From Winogradskyella pelagia (GTDB taxonomy: Bacteria > Bacteroidota > Bacteroidia > Flavobacteriales > Flavobacteriaceae): a stretch of DNA of 64,000 nucleotides. The stretch is taken from positions 434,001 to 498,000 of the forward strand of contig NZ_JAGEVF010000001.1 in assembly GCF_017581965.1 (NCBI RefSeq), read 5' to 3'. The translations under genes and the position numbers were made by a program. This document shows, piece by piece, positions 16,581-26,049 of this stretch (position 1 is the stretch's first letter; the number at the start of each line of letters is the position of its first letter). The notes beneath the pieces were generated by a model. That model was not told the origin of the DNA, made no database searches, and saw only the letters and a list, made by a program, of their open reading frames with translations.

Positions 16581-17615
16581 CTATTTTTCTTGGTCGGTAA
16601 CTTGTACAATTTCATACATATCCTTACCATCTACCTGGATTGGTTGATAGTAGGTGTCACCAAATTGCACATAGGTCTGCTCACCTATTTTAACTTCTTC
16701 CCCTCCTTCTGGCAGATTGGGTACAATGGTACCTGCTGTTGCGGGAACTACGATATATCCTTGATTATTTTTTTCGTAGAAGGCACCAGCATAGTAGTAA
16801 TTATCTTTGTTGCTTTCATCGATAACCACCTTTTCTGCTTCATCAGGAATATCAGGGACTTGGGCTCCAACCGGAGCTTGAACAGCAACAAAGCCATCTT
16901 CAGTTTTCATATAGTAAGTTCCATTTTCGTAGTGGTACTCTTCCTTGTCTTCTTCTTTGGCATTGCTATCATTTACAATACTCACAATAATTGCTGTAGT
17001 AGCTATAGACGTTACAAAATAGCCCCAAGGACGATAATAAGGTCCCCAATAAAATGGTGTGTAAGGATGATAAAAATAAGGTCTATGACAATAGTAATAA
17101 AAACCGCCATAGCGATAAGGAGGTCGTCTGTAGGGTCTATAGCTTGGCCTAACAACGGTGTTTCTTCTATTAATAGTCACATTTCTGCTTCTGTCTATCT
17201 TTACATTGTTATTACCAACTCTATTTCTATTACCAACCTTATTATTGCCGCTTCTATTAACGCTGCGATCGGTTGTACGATTTTTTACATTTGAGGTTCT
17301 TCTATTAGTTGTCTTATTTGAAGTTGTAGGTCTTGTTACCTTTTTATTGGCCCCTCTATTGCTACCGCCATTTATAGACCTGTTACGTGTAGAAGGCGTA
17401 GTTGTTTTAGGTCTAGTCGTTGGTCTAGTTTGCCTATTTGTCGATTGTGGTCGCGTAGTTGTTTTCGGTCTAGACGTCGGCCTACTTACGTTTCTGCTAG
17501 GTGTTCTAGATGCACTATGACGCATACGCTGAGCTTCGAGTTGCTCTGGTAAAATAAACATCATAAGCGTAAATAAGAACGCAAGACTGATATGTGTTTT
17601 TTGTAAAGGAATCAT
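16581..17615 (-). CDS. Secreted DUF6515-like protein with Arg/Thr/Asn-rich low-complexity region
   Basis: The 344-residue protein starts with a hydrophobic signal segment (about residues 8-28). A basic low-complexity stretch rich in Arg, Thr, Asn and Ser follows (about 30-155), then a Tyr/Pro/Arg-rich patch (YRPYRRPPYRYGGFYYY). A short hydrophobic segment (VTSIATTAIIVSIV) near residue 200 follows. The C-terminal part has repeated small modules (YYMKTEDGFVAVQAPVGAQV and GYIVVPATAGTIVPNLPEG), typical of DUF6515. No function is established; the envelope location is inferred. It begins 18 bp after the DUF2092 gene, suggesting an operon, and ends in a strong terminator. Confidence 0.7.
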   Translation of the reverse strand: MIPLQKTHISLAFLFTLMMFILPEQLEAQRMRHSASRTPSRNVSRPTSRPKTTTRPQSTNRQTRPTTRPKTTTPSTRNRSINGGSNRGANKKVTRPTTSNKTTNRRTSNVKNRTTDRSVNRSGNNKVGNRNRVGNNNVKIDRSRNVTINRRNTVVRPSYRPYRRPPYRYGGFYYYCHRPYFYHPYTPFYWGPYYRPWGYFVTSIATTAIIVSIVNDSNAKEEDKEEYHYENGTYYMKTEDGFVAVQAPVGAQVPDIPDEAEKVVIDESNKDNYYYAGAFYEKNNQGYIVVPATAGTIVPNLPEGGEEVKIGEQTYVQFGDTYYQPIQVDGKDMYEIVQVTDQEK

Positions 17616-17633
17616 TTTGTAAATTTTTTAAAA

Positions 17634-18359
17634 TTAAGATTTGGCTAGGATACTAATCAATTTGGCACTTGTTGGAGGCCTAAAGTTAAACATGCTTTCT
17701 GGTAATATTGGGTTAATATTCCAATTGGAGAAAGTTCCTTGATAGTGTTTATGGCCATTTTCTTTATCGATAATTAAAAAGCGTTTTGGAGTAAACATAG
17801 CATTATTGTTTATCCAAATTTGAAAAGTCATATGCTTATTACTTGCCATTACATGAAAACATTCTTCTTCGTCTACAGTTTTAAAACCGAGATATTTTAC
17901 AAATTCAAAATTTTCTAATACATCATCAACTAAACTAGGATAAAATATATCCGCTCCAGGGAAATCAATTCCAAACCGATTATTTATGTCATCTACCATG
18001 TCAATGATATTATCTGGTGCTTCAAGCGATACATAATTATTTTCATCGAAGGAGTAATAGGTTAGAATTTCACCATTGTACCAGATTGCTTTGTTGCCAG
18101 AATCTCCTTTGCTGTGAACAGCCATTTTATCAGGACCAACCATTTGAATTTTATGCGTACTAAAATGTCTTTCATTTTCCCTTAGGTCGTTCATTTTATC
18201 ATTTGCCGTTTCAAGATTAAAAGTTACCGAGGTAAGTTCTCCAATCACAGTACTCATCTTACTGAGTAAATTAACTGCTACAGTATCTACTTTAGTCATT
18301 TCCTGGCTGTATCCAAGGACACCACTTGAGATAAAAATTAAAATAAAAAGTTTTTTCAT
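17634..18359 (-). CDS. DUF2092-family periplasmic protein (LolA-like fold)
   Basis: The 241-residue protein has a signal peptide (about 1-19, ending LGYSQ). The remainder resembles DUF2092: a helix rich in LSKMS, then strands such as HKIQMVGPDKMAVHSKGD, AIWYNGEILTYYSFDENNYV and HKHYQGTFSNWNINPILPESMFNFRPP. The last segment is the family's most recognisable part. The fold is thought to be related to the lipoprotein carrier LolA, but its cargo is unknown. It is the upstream member of a two-gene unit with the DUF6515-like gene. Confidence 0.75.
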   Translation of the reverse strand: MKKLFILIFISSGVLGYSQEMTKVDTVAVNLLSKMSTVIGELTSVTFNLETANDKMNDLRENERHFSTHKIQMVGPDKMAVHSKGDSGNKAIWYNGEILTYYSFDENNYVSLEAPDNIIDMVDDINNRFGIDFPGADIFYPSLVDDVLENFEFVKYLGFKTVDEEECFHVMASNKHMTFQIWINNNAMFTPKRFLIIDKENGHKHYQGTFSNWNINPILPESMFNFRPPTSAKLISILAKS

Positions 18360-18426
18360 AGGATATTGATTTCTGCTTTTAAAGCTACTATTAATTTAAT
18401 CAAAAAAAAAGGAATAATTTCATAGG

Positions 18427-19527
18427 TTATAGTCCAAATCTGTATTGGAGGCCTGTAAAAAAGGTATTTCTACCTTCAGAAAAGCCATATTCAGCGCGGA
18501 GCATCCAACTCTTATTGATTTGAAATTGGCTCCCAACAACAAAATTCCACATACTTAACTGACGCTTGTCTAGACTATAATCAATGGTTGAGCTTTCTGC
18601 AGTATCTAATGCGGATTCTGCACCATTTAAAAATCGAGAGGCTACATTTAATTTGGCTTGGTTCGTTTCCCTTTTTACAATATTTACCGGGTTTTGTTGT
18701 TGAATAGGGCTTAAATTTTCCCACCATTGGTCTAGCTCTTGCTGAGCATCGCCAACTTTCGTTTGGCCCGCCGCCACTTTTGAATTCCATTCTTCAAATG
18801 GTAGTACTTCATCTAAACCAAGGCTGCCTCTAGTATCTCTTTTAACTTTAAGTCTGAAGCCTCCAACCCAAAATGAGATATTGCGATTTGGTTTTCTCAG
18901 CTGAAAGGTCTTTCCAATTCGTGGGTCAAAAACAAAAGCGAAAACAGGATTCTCCTGGGCATCTACATCGGTCCAGGTAAAATTCATATCAAAAGCAATC
19001 CAGCCGCCAAAAAAACCTGCTGTTGGAGTTAAACCAAATCCAACTGTTGTTGTATTAAAGAGCGGGTTGGTTTGAATATTAAACAATTCTTCGGCTTCAT
19101 TAATTCTAGGAATTACAATACTTACATCGACATTAGTACGCGATTGCGCCTGGGCAAAAATACCATAGACATTTAGAAAAGGGAAGAGCCAAACATCTGG
19201 TCTAATATTTACACCGTTAGACTCTGCCGTTGTAGAATTAAAACGTATAATATCGTCGACATTAATTAAGTCGCCACTATTAAAACCAACAGCAACATTT
19301 GAGATGACAATATCTGATTTTTGCCATAAGTAATTAACACTTATTCCCGCAGAGTAGGGTAAATCAAATCCAAGCTCTTTTACTTTTTTTCCAAAAATGG
19401 GTAAAAGGTTTTTGTACTCAAGCGTATCTTGCGGTTTATCGGTGAGTTCGGAATATACTTGGCTATTAACACTACTTGTATAAAACAAGACCATTAATAC
19501 CGTAACACAAAAAACTTTAAAATTCAT
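18427..19527 (-). CDS. Outer-membrane beta-barrel protein, unknown family
   Basis: The 366-residue protein starts at the Met at 19527 (MNFKVFCVTVLMVLFY), which gives a clean signal peptide ending VNSQ. A longer frame from 19602 would overlap the upstream gene and hide the signal. Repeated amphipathic strands (SAGISVNYLWQKSDIVISN, GFFGGWIAFDMNFTWTDVDA) are interrupted by an Asn/Gln-rich helical insert (about residues 260-310). The last strand, TFFTGLQYRFGL, has the C-terminal aromatic expected of a Bam substrate. It is the last gene of a three-gene outer-membrane operon; no specific function is recognised. Confidence 0.7.
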   Translation of the reverse strand: MNFKVFCVTVLMVLFYTSSVNSQVYSELTDKPQDTLEYKNLLPIFGKKVKELGFDLPYSAGISVNYLWQKSDIVISNVAVGFNSGDLINVDDIIRFNSTTAESNGVNIRPDVWLFPFLNVYGIFAQAQSRTNVDVSIVIPRINEAEELFNIQTNPLFNTTTVGFGLTPTAGFFGGWIAFDMNFTWTDVDAQENPVFAFVFDPRIGKTFQLRKPNRNISFWVGGFRLKVKRDTRGSLGLDEVLPFEEWNSKVAAGQTKVGDAQQELDQWWENLSPIQQQNPVNIVKRETNQAKLNVASRFLNGAESALDTAESSTIDYSLDKRQLSMWNFVVGSQFQINKSWMLRAEYGFSEGRNTFFTGLQYRFGL

Positions 19528-19591
19528 AATCAAATGATAAGTGAGTTTAAAAATACTATTTTCACTAGATAACTGTTGAACAAAGTAATTT

Positions 19592-21007
19592 TTATTCGCC
19601 ACCTATTTTTTTATTGAATTTACTAATTGTTTTCTCGATAATAGGAATTTCTAATCCTATTATAGCTTGATATCTTCTGTTTTTTAGATTTGAATTTTGT
19701 GTGTTGTTAAAATCTAGGCCAGATGCATTAATTTGAAAAGGGTTGTTAAAATCTGCTGAGCCTGTAGCATAGGTTATTCCTAAAATAATGTTTGCCCAAG
19801 ACATCTTCCAATCGATTCCTCCACTAAGGTGAAAATAATTTGCGCCAATAGCTGTATTGTCTGAGTCGTTCGTAGTTAAATCTAAAACTGAAGCGTTGGT
19901 TTTATAGGCATTAAAGTCTGTTGAAAATCCAAAAAACGATTTAAATTTTTCAGATATATATACCTCACCACCTGCACCAAAGTTAATAATGGCTCTGCGT
20001 TCTTCATTAAATGGAACAGGTATTAGGTTGGGTTGACCAATATCAATATCTGGAATACGTATTCGAGTAAAATCTGAAATACCAGAAACGAAATCTAAAT
20101 TGAGATGAATCTTACTCCTATTTACGGGAATACCCGCGCCAATTGAAATACCAAAAGGCTCCTTGCGTCTTGCATCGAGGCTATCGAAGCCATAAGTATA
20201 GAATACATCAGAACCACTTCCTGCACCAGATACCACTTGATTATAGTTGTAGGAGGCATCCTCATAGATTTCTAAATAAGGCAGATTGATATTTAAGCCT
20301 AGGTCAATTGAATTTAATTTATAGCTCATTCCTAGTTTTAGATAGAGCCCATATGATTTTTGACTAAATCCTGTTTGGGTCAAGTAATAGGCTACTGCAT
20401 CTGAATTGTACTGGATAGTGTGACTTATACTTCGTGAGCCACTATCTTTATAGGACGATCCAAAAGCTGAAATCCCAAGACTTAGATTGTCATTTACCTC
20501 CGTTGCCCATGTTAAACCATACCAATCTTCTCTCACATTTGAATTAACAGAAGCATTTAAACCATAATTCTCAGTACTAGGAAAAAAGTTGAGAATATTA
20601 TCGGTGATTTGATTGCTTGAGATGCCTAAATTTAAATCATTTCGCCTTCGAGAAATAAATGAATAACCAAAACGCTCACCAAAGAGTTTGAAAGTACCAC
20701 CAGCCATTGAGGGTACCCCTCCAAAAGATGTATTCTCAATTTGCCTTTCTTCATCTAGCACGGTAGTCAAAATCAAAGAATTTAATTGATATGCCTTGGC
20801 ATTAAATGCAAACCCTGTATTTTCAATACTTGTTAATCGTGCAGGATTGTAAAATACTAAACCAATATCTGAGACACTACCTGTAACATTACCTGACAAA
20901 AGTATAGACCGGTTACCAAAATTATTGAACTTATAATTACCTTGTTGACTCCAATTGAGCATAGTGCTGCAAATACCAATACAGAATAAAATTATTTTAG
21001 CCCGCAT
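19592..21007 (-). CDS. Outer-membrane protein resembling OmpP1/FadL transporters
   Basis: Starting at the Met at 21007 (MRAKIILFCIG) the protein has 471 residues and a signal peptide ending NWSQ. The N-terminal part NRSILLSGNVTGSVSDIGLVFYNPARL resembles the hatch region of FadL/OmpP1 proteins, where YNPAGL is common. Many amphipathic strands follow. FadL-type proteins admit hydrophobic molecules, but the match is limited, so the substrate is open. It begins 4 bp after the PorT-like barrel gene (stop at 21012), which implies coupling, and is followed by another barrel gene. An alternative start at 21067 overlaps that upstream gene and would bury the signal peptide. Confidence 0.65.
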   Translation of the reverse strand: MRAKIILFCIGICSTMLNWSQQGNYKFNNFGNRSILLSGNVTGSVSDIGLVFYNPARLTSIENTGFAFNAKAYQLNSLILTTVLDEERQIENTSFGGVPSMAGGTFKLFGERFGYSFISRRRNDLNLGISSNQITDNILNFFPSTENYGLNASVNSNVREDWYGLTWATEVNDNLSLGISAFGSSYKDSGSRSISHTIQYNSDAVAYYLTQTGFSQKSYGLYLKLGMSYKLNSIDLGLNINLPYLEIYEDASYNYNQVVSGAGSGSDVFYTYGFDSLDARRKEPFGISIGAGIPVNRSKIHLNLDFVSGISDFTRIRIPDIDIGQPNLIPVPFNEERRAIINFGAGGEVYISEKFKSFFGFSTDFNAYKTNASVLDLTTNDSDNTAIGANYFHLSGGIDWKMSWANIILGITYATGSADFNNPFQINASGLDFNNTQNSNLKNRRYQAIIGLEIPIIEKTISKFNKKIGGE

Positions 21008-21011
21008 CCTA

Positions 21012-21740
21012 TTACTTGGTAACACCTTCAGATTTATCTTTTGATTTTTTCGCTTTATTGGCACCAATAGGAATATTTAATTTTAAAAAAATAGAATTAT
21101 TGTTTGTCCCTGATACGTTTTTATAGACGTTTGTAAGACCGTGATAATATTTAATCCCTATGGTCATGCCATCTGTGGCTCTGAGTTTGTAACCTGTACC
21201 AATGGTTAAACCTGTATCTATTTTATTAATGTTGTCTTTATTAAAATCCCTTATTCGAGTTTCTGTAGAGCTATTGTCTGCATTAAATTCTACAAAGGCA
21301 TCGTACATGAGTCCAAATTGTGGACCTGCTTCCAAATAGATTCTGTTTTTAAAATTGTATTTCAATAGTACAGGTACTACAAAATAACTGATTCGTTGCG
21401 TGTAGTCACCATTTTCTTGTTTAGGTGTAATTCCAAGAAAAGCCAAGTCGTTTTCAGAGAGTCTGTCATCGCCAAGTCTTGCTTTTACTAAGACACCTGT
21501 ATAGATATTCCATTGGTTTTTCAATCTAAAGTCAAAATAAAAACCAAGATTTAATGAGGCTAAACGCCTGTTGGCTTCTAAAGTGTTAATGTCTGAAAAA
21601 TTAAAACCTCCTTCAAGTCCGAATTCAAGACCATCAGAATTCAACTTATCTCCAAAAATTAACGACAATAGTATTTGGGATTGTCCCTGAAGGCAAAATG
21701 TCAGGAAGAGCATTAGAAAAACTGATTTAAGAGGCTTCAT
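21012..21740 (-). CDS. PorT-like small outer-membrane beta-barrel protein
   Basis: The 242-residue protein has a signal peptide (about 1-22, ending GQSQ). Its strands are typical of the outer-membrane barrel family that includes PorT: GLEGGFNFSDI, LASLNLGFYFDFRLKNQWNIYTG, YFVVPVLLKYNF and IYLEAGPQFGLMYDA, ending SIFLKLNIPIG followed by a basic tail. It is the first gene of the three-gene outer-membrane operon running to 18427. The family is large and mostly uncharacterised, so a T9SS role should not be assumed. Confidence 0.75.
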   Translation of the reverse strand: MKPLKSVFLMLFLTFCLQGQSQILLSLIFGDKLNSDGLEFGLEGGFNFSDINTLEANRRLASLNLGFYFDFRLKNQWNIYTGVLVKARLGDDRLSENDLAFLGITPKQENGDYTQRISYFVVPVLLKYNFKNRIYLEAGPQFGLMYDAFVEFNADNSSTETRIRDFNKDNINKIDTGLTIGTGYKLRATDGMTIGIKYYHGLTNVYKNVSGTNNNSIFLKLNIPIGANKAKKSKDKSEGVTK

Positions 21741-21797
21741 TGGTCTGATTATTATGTGCGAAAGTTAATAAAATGATTTTAACGGCATTCATGAAGT

Positions 21798-22757
21798 TTA
21801 TTTCGCCGCTCTTTTCAGTCTGTCATTAATAGACTTTCCCAAACCAAAATCTGGTAATCGCTCGGCAATTATGATATCTAAGTTCTGCTTATCGAGCATA
21901 TGTAGCGCATCATAAAGCTTGGCAGCCGCTTCATTAAGGTTATTGCCAGTATTAGACAAAACCCTTTTGGCAGAAATATTCTCATCTTCCATGAAATCGT
22001 TAAAAGCTAAGATACCAATTTTAAGACCTGAATATTGTTTAATGGCGTCTTTAAGGGAATCCGTAAGAACTGTTTTGGTCTTTGGGGCGTAATGGCGTTC
22101 TAACATTCCAGGAGCTAATGGTTTATTTGTCTTTGTATTCTTTATACCAATGCGGCCTACTACCGCTTCTATGTCTTCAATTGATATGGATCCTAAACGA
22201 TAAATCACAGGTTCTTCACCTTCAAATCCTATAATAGTAGATTCAATCCCTTTTTTGCATGGTCCGCCATCTAAAATAAGATCTATAGTGCTCCCAAAAT
22301 AAGATTCAACATGCCCAACAGTGGTTGGACTAATTCGGTTAAATGGGTTAGCGCTGGGTGCCGCCAGTGGAAAATCTAATTTGCTTAAAAGTTCTAAAGT
22401 CAAAGGATGGTTTGGAACTCTAACAGCTACGGTGGATTTTCCTGCGGTTATTATATCAGGGATATGATTTCGTTTAGGTAAGACCAATGTAATAGCTCCG
22501 GGCCAAAATGTGTCGGCTAACAGTTGTGCTTTCTTTGGGACGTAGGAAGCAATGGTATCAAGATTTTTTTTGTTGCCAATGTGAACAATTAGAGGGTTGA
22601 AATGAGGCCGTTGTTTCGTCTTAAAAATGGCCTTTATGGCTTTTTCACTAAAAATATTTCCTGCAAGCCCATAAACCGTTTCCGTTGGTATGGCAACAAG
22701 TTGCTCAGCTTTAAGAATAGCAATAGCTTTATTTATATCGGTGGAGATGATACTCAT
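21798..22757 (-). CDS. tsaC: Threonylcarbamoyl-AMP synthase (Sua5/TsaC)
   Basis: The 319-residue enzyme makes threonylcarbamoyl-AMP from threonine, bicarbonate and ATP, the first step of t6A tRNA modification. The YrdC domain covers about 1-200: VAIPTETVYGLAGN, KQRPHFNPLIVHI, WPGAITLVLP, TVAVRVPNHP and FPLAAPSANPFNRISPT are classic. The C-terminal part with APGMLERHYAPKT is the Sua5-specific linker and extra domain, so this is the long Sua5-type form. It lies 24 bp downstream of polA and is probably co-transcribed with it. Confidence 0.93.
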   Translation of the reverse strand: MSIISTDINKAIAILKAEQLVAIPTETVYGLAGNIFSEKAIKAIFKTKQRPHFNPLIVHIGNKKNLDTIASYVPKKAQLLADTFWPGAITLVLPKRNHIPDIITAGKSTVAVRVPNHPLTLELLSKLDFPLAAPSANPFNRISPTTVGHVESYFGSTIDLILDGGPCKKGIESTIIGFEGEEPVIYRLGSISIEDIEAVVGRIGIKNTKTNKPLAPGMLERHYAPKTKTVLTDSLKDAIKQYSGLKIGILAFNDFMEDENISAKRVLSNTGNNLNEAAAKLYDALHMLDKQNLDIIIAERLPDFGLGKSINDRLKRAAK

Positions 22758-22781
22758 TCAAAACTTATAAAAGGATTTATT

Positions 22782-25628
22782 TTAATGCGCCTCTAACCAA
22801 TTATCACCAATATCTAAATCAACATCTAACGGAACTGAGAGTTGATACGCTTTTTCCATTTCAGTTTTGATAAGTGTTTTCATGGTTTCTAATTCTGGTT
22901 TATAAATATCAAAAACCAATTCGTCATGTACTTGCAATAGCATTTTAGATTTGTAATTACCAGCGGTTAATTTTTCATGAATCCTAATCATGGCAATTTT
23001 AATGATATCTGCCGCACTACCTTGTATTGGAGCGTTAACCGCATTGCGCTCTGCTGCTCCTCTAACTACTGCATTACGAGAATTGATGTCCTTTAAATAG
23101 CGACGTCTTCCTAATACGGTTTGAACATAACCATTATCTCTTGCGAAATCAACCTGCTTACTCATGTAAGCTTTTAACTTTGGATAGGTTTCATAGTACG
23201 TATCAATAAGTTCTTTAGCTTCACTACGAGATAAATCGGTTTGGTTACTTAATCCGAAGGCAGACACGCCATAGATTATCCCAAAATTTACCGTTTTAGC
23301 GTTGCTACGCTGCTCACGTGTCACTTCGGTAAGAGGAACATTAAAAACTCTTGAAGCAGTTGAGGCATGGATATCTTCACCATTTTTAAAGGCTTCAATC
23401 ATCGTTTCTTCTTCGCTAAGTGCAGCAATAATCCTTAATTCTATCTGAGAGTAATCCGCAGCTAATAAAGTATACTCCTCATTTCTTGGGATAAAGGCTT
23501 TGCGGACTTGGCGGCCACGTTCTGTTCTTATAGGAATATTTTGAAGATTAGGATTATTACTACTTAAACGTCCTGTAGCAGCTACGGTTTGGATATAATC
23601 AGTATGAACTCTTCCTGTACTGTCTTCTACTTGTAATGGCAAAGCATCAACATAGGTGCTTTTTAGTTTTGCCAAACCTCTATACTCTAAAATATCTTGA
23701 ATGATTTTGTGGTCTTTTGCCAAATAGCTCAACACATCCTCTGCAGTTGAATATTGACCCGTTTTGGTCTTCTTAGGTTTATCGACCAACTTCATTTTTT
23801 CGAATAAAATCACACCTAATTGCTTTGGTGAAGCAATATTAAACTCTTCACCAGCAGCTTCAAATATACTTTTCTCTAGATTTGCTATATCATTATTGAG
23901 CGCTTCAGAAAGTGAACTTAAAAAATCCTTATCTAAATTAATACCTTCTAATTCCATAGACGCCAAGACACGCAATAATGGAATTTCAATATCGTTAAAC
24001 AGCTTTTGTGTGTTGGCTTCTCCTAGCTCTTTTTCAAAGTGCTCCTTGAGTTGTAAAGTAATATCGGCATCTTCAACTGCATATTCGGTTTGTTTTTCAA
24101 TAGGGACTTCTCGCATTGAAAGTTGATTCTTGCCTTTTTTACCAATGAGCTCTGTTATGGAAATAGGGGTGTAATTGAGGTAAGTTTCTGCTAGGACATC
24201 CATATTGTGGCGCATATCTGGATTGATCAAATAGTGTGCTAACATGGTGTCAAAGAGTTTGCCTTTTACTTCAATATTGTATTTAGCCAATACCTTAATG
24301 TCATATTTTAAATTCTGACCGATTTTTTCAATGGTTTCACTTTCAAAAAATGGTCTTAAGATTTCTATTAAGTCTTGAGCTTCGTTTCTATCCTCTGGAA
24401 ATGGCATATAAAAGCCCTTGCCAGCTTCCCACGAGAAGGCAATGCCTACTAATTCAGCGGTTAGTGGATTAAGTCCTGTGGTTTCCGTATCAAAACAAAC
24501 CGAAGATTGATTTAATAAGTTTTTTACGAATAGTTGGGTTGCCATACCAGGAGCTATACTTTGGTAAAAGTGTGTGGTCGTTTCGGCAGTTTTTCGTGTA
24601 AATTCAGATACTGTTTCTGTTTTAGGACTATCATCTCCGCCAAACAATGAAAACTGTCCCGCTCCTGCAGATTTCTGTTCTTTTGAAGCAGCTTTAGGCA
24701 CTTCTTTTTTTGTTGTATTTTCAGTTGAAGCAGAAGTCGATGCCTCTTGAGAAAATGTTTTTAAGAAGTTGTCCGTAAGACGTCTAAATTCTAGGTTTTG
24801 AAAAATTTCTTTTACTTTTTCAATATCTGGATGGTCGAGTTCAAAGTCTTTGGCATCGAAATCAACAGGTACATCTAGCATTATGGTAGCTAGTTTCTTA
24901 GAGAGCAGACCAAGTTCGCTGTTGGCTTCAACTTTCTCTTTCATTTTGCCTTTGAGTTGGTCTGTGTTTTCTAAAAGACCTTCCATACTGCCGAATTGAT
25001 TAATGAATTTTTTGGCAGTTTTCTCTCCAACACCGGGTAAACCTGGGATATTATCACTGGCATCACCCATCATACCCAAAAAGTCAATCACTTGCAATGG
25101 GTTGTCAACTTCAAATTTTTTCTTCACTTCAGGAATTCCCCATGTCTCGTAACCTCCACCAAAAACTGGGCGATACATAAAGATATTATCTGTCACCAAC
25201 TGTGCAAAATCTTTATCTGGAGTGACCATAAATACCTTATAGCCCTCTTTTTCGGCTTGCCTAGAAAGTGTTCCAATAACATCATCAGCCTCAAAGCCTT
25301 CTTTTACCATAATAGGAATATGCATAGCTTTTAAAATCTCATAAATGTATGGTACCGCAGTTTTAATACCTTCAGGTGTTTCATCTCTATTAGCTTTGTA
25401 GGCTTCAAACATTTCAACGCGGTCGGCACTGCCTCCTTTGTCAAAACAAACGGCCAAATGGTCTGGGCGTTCTCGTTTAATGACATCTAAAAGTGAGTTC
25501 ATAAAACCCATAATGGCAGAGGTGTCTTCGCCTTTAGAGTTAATTCTGGGATTCTTTATAAACGCATAATAACCCCTAAAAATTAAAGCATAGGCATCGA
25601 CTAAGAAAAGACGTTTTTGATCGGACAT
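22782..25628 (-). CDS. polA: DNA polymerase I
   Basis: The 948-residue enzyme removes RNA primers and fills gaps in repair and lagging-strand synthesis. Its three domains are visible. The 5'-3' exonuclease (about 1-290) has FLVDAYALIFRGYYAF, AVCFDKGG and GDASDNIPGLPGVGEKTA. The 3'-5' proofreading domain (about 365-550) keeps the FDTETTGL metal site and so looks active. The polymerase domain (about 600-948) carries ADYSQIELRIIAALS, the O-helix NAKTVNFGIIYGVSAFGL and QVHDELVFDI. A Ser/Thr/Lys-rich linker separates the first two. A -7 element lies upstream, and tsaC follows in the same orientation. Confidence 0.97.
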   Translation of the reverse strand: MSDQKRLFLVDAYALIFRGYYAFIKNPRINSKGEDTSAIMGFMNSLLDVIKRERPDHLAVCFDKGGSADRVEMFEAYKANRDETPEGIKTAVPYIYEILKAMHIPIMVKEGFEADDVIGTLSRQAEKEGYKVFMVTPDKDFAQLVTDNIFMYRPVFGGGYETWGIPEVKKKFEVDNPLQVIDFLGMMGDASDNIPGLPGVGEKTAKKFINQFGSMEGLLENTDQLKGKMKEKVEANSELGLLSKKLATIMLDVPVDFDAKDFELDHPDIEKVKEIFQNLEFRRLTDNFLKTFSQEASTSASTENTTKKEVPKAASKEQKSAGAGQFSLFGGDDSPKTETVSEFTRKTAETTTHFYQSIAPGMATQLFVKNLLNQSSVCFDTETTGLNPLTAELVGIAFSWEAGKGFYMPFPEDRNEAQDLIEILRPFFESETIEKIGQNLKYDIKVLAKYNIEVKGKLFDTMLAHYLINPDMRHNMDVLAETYLNYTPISITELIGKKGKNQLSMREVPIEKQTEYAVEDADITLQLKEHFEKELGEANTQKLFNDIEIPLLRVLASMELEGINLDKDFLSSLSEALNNDIANLEKSIFEAAGEEFNIASPKQLGVILFEKMKLVDKPKKTKTGQYSTAEDVLSYLAKDHKIIQDILEYRGLAKLKSTYVDALPLQVEDSTGRVHTDYIQTVAATGRLSSNNPNLQNIPIRTERGRQVRKAFIPRNEEYTLLAADYSQIELRIIAALSEEETMIEAFKNGEDIHASTASRVFNVPLTEVTREQRSNAKTVNFGIIYGVSAFGLSNQTDLSRSEAKELIDTYYETYPKLKAYMSKQVDFARDNGYVQTVLGRRRYLKDINSRNAVVRGAAERNAVNAPIQGSAADIIKIAMIRIHEKLTAGNYKSKMLLQVHDELVFDIYKPELETMKTLIKTEMEKAYQLSVPLDVDLDIGDNWLEAH

Positions 25629-25650
25629 TGTATTGATTTTGTAAGAGTCT

Positions 25651-25658
25651 CAAAGCTA
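25651..25658 (-). promoter_or_regulatory. -7 promoter element for polA
   Basis: The minus strand reads TAGCTTTG (TAnnTTTG) 23 bp before the polA start. No good -33 element is seen 19-20 bp further upstream. Confidence 0.5.
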
Positions 25659-25753
25659 CAAAACTTAAGTCTTGAAAAGAAAGATTGTACAGCTAAAAAA
25701 ATAAAACACTTAAGCTAAATTTAACAGGTTTCAGTATTGGCTGAAATGAAAAA

Positions 25754-25783
25754 AAGAAAGCCGCTCTCTAATGCGGCTTTCTT
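25754..25783 (-). terminator. Orphan intrinsic terminator upstream of polA
   Basis: An 11-bp stem around GAAAGCCGC/GCGGCTTTC with an 8-base loop is followed on the minus strand by a tract of T residues (CTTTTTTTC), a strong terminator. The next minus-strand gene upstream already ends in its own terminator at 25996-26030, so this one has no annotated gene to terminate. Confidence 0.75.
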
Positions 25784-25995
25784 CACTCAAATTATAGTTG
25801 AAGACAATCCAATAATGTGGTTTATCATCTAATATTAGACGATATGGATTACTTTTTTATGAATAGTTTATTAGTTATAGCAGTATTAGAGAAAAGATTT
25901 ATGATGCAAACTCTAATTTTATAATTGGTATAATCAGAAGGGCTTGTAGCGAGCAACTTGTCTTCTACAAAAAAGACTTAAAAGAATAGTTCTAT
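25784..25995 (-). ncRNA. Possible small RNA between two terminators
   Basis: About 210 bases without a credible ORF lie between two strong terminators, both well formed for the minus strand. Read on that strand they hold nested complementary segments: AATCCA with TGGATT enclosing a near-palindrome around TCTAATATTAGA (25828-25839), and TTGTAG with CTACAA near 25945-25970. It matches no RNA family that I recognise. A clear TAnnTTTG promoter was not found, so the call rests on the orphan terminator and the pairing potential. Confidence 0.25.
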
Positions 25996-26030
25996 AAAAA
26001 AAGGTCGAAACAACGTTTCGACCTTTTTTT
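25996..26030 (-). terminator. Intrinsic terminator after the 86-residue secreted protein gene
   Basis: The stem GGTCGAAAC/GTTTCGACC with loop AAC is extended by seven A-T pairs on each side. It can act in both directions and lies 20 bp past the stop at 26050. Confidence 0.85.
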
Positions 26031-26049
26031 AGCACATTTATTTTATTGT

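Noticed and set aside
16590-17520. Plus-strand reading frames opposite the DUF6515-like gene
   Set aside because: They arise from the repetitive Arg/Thr/Asn codons of the real gene; no domain or signal is visible.
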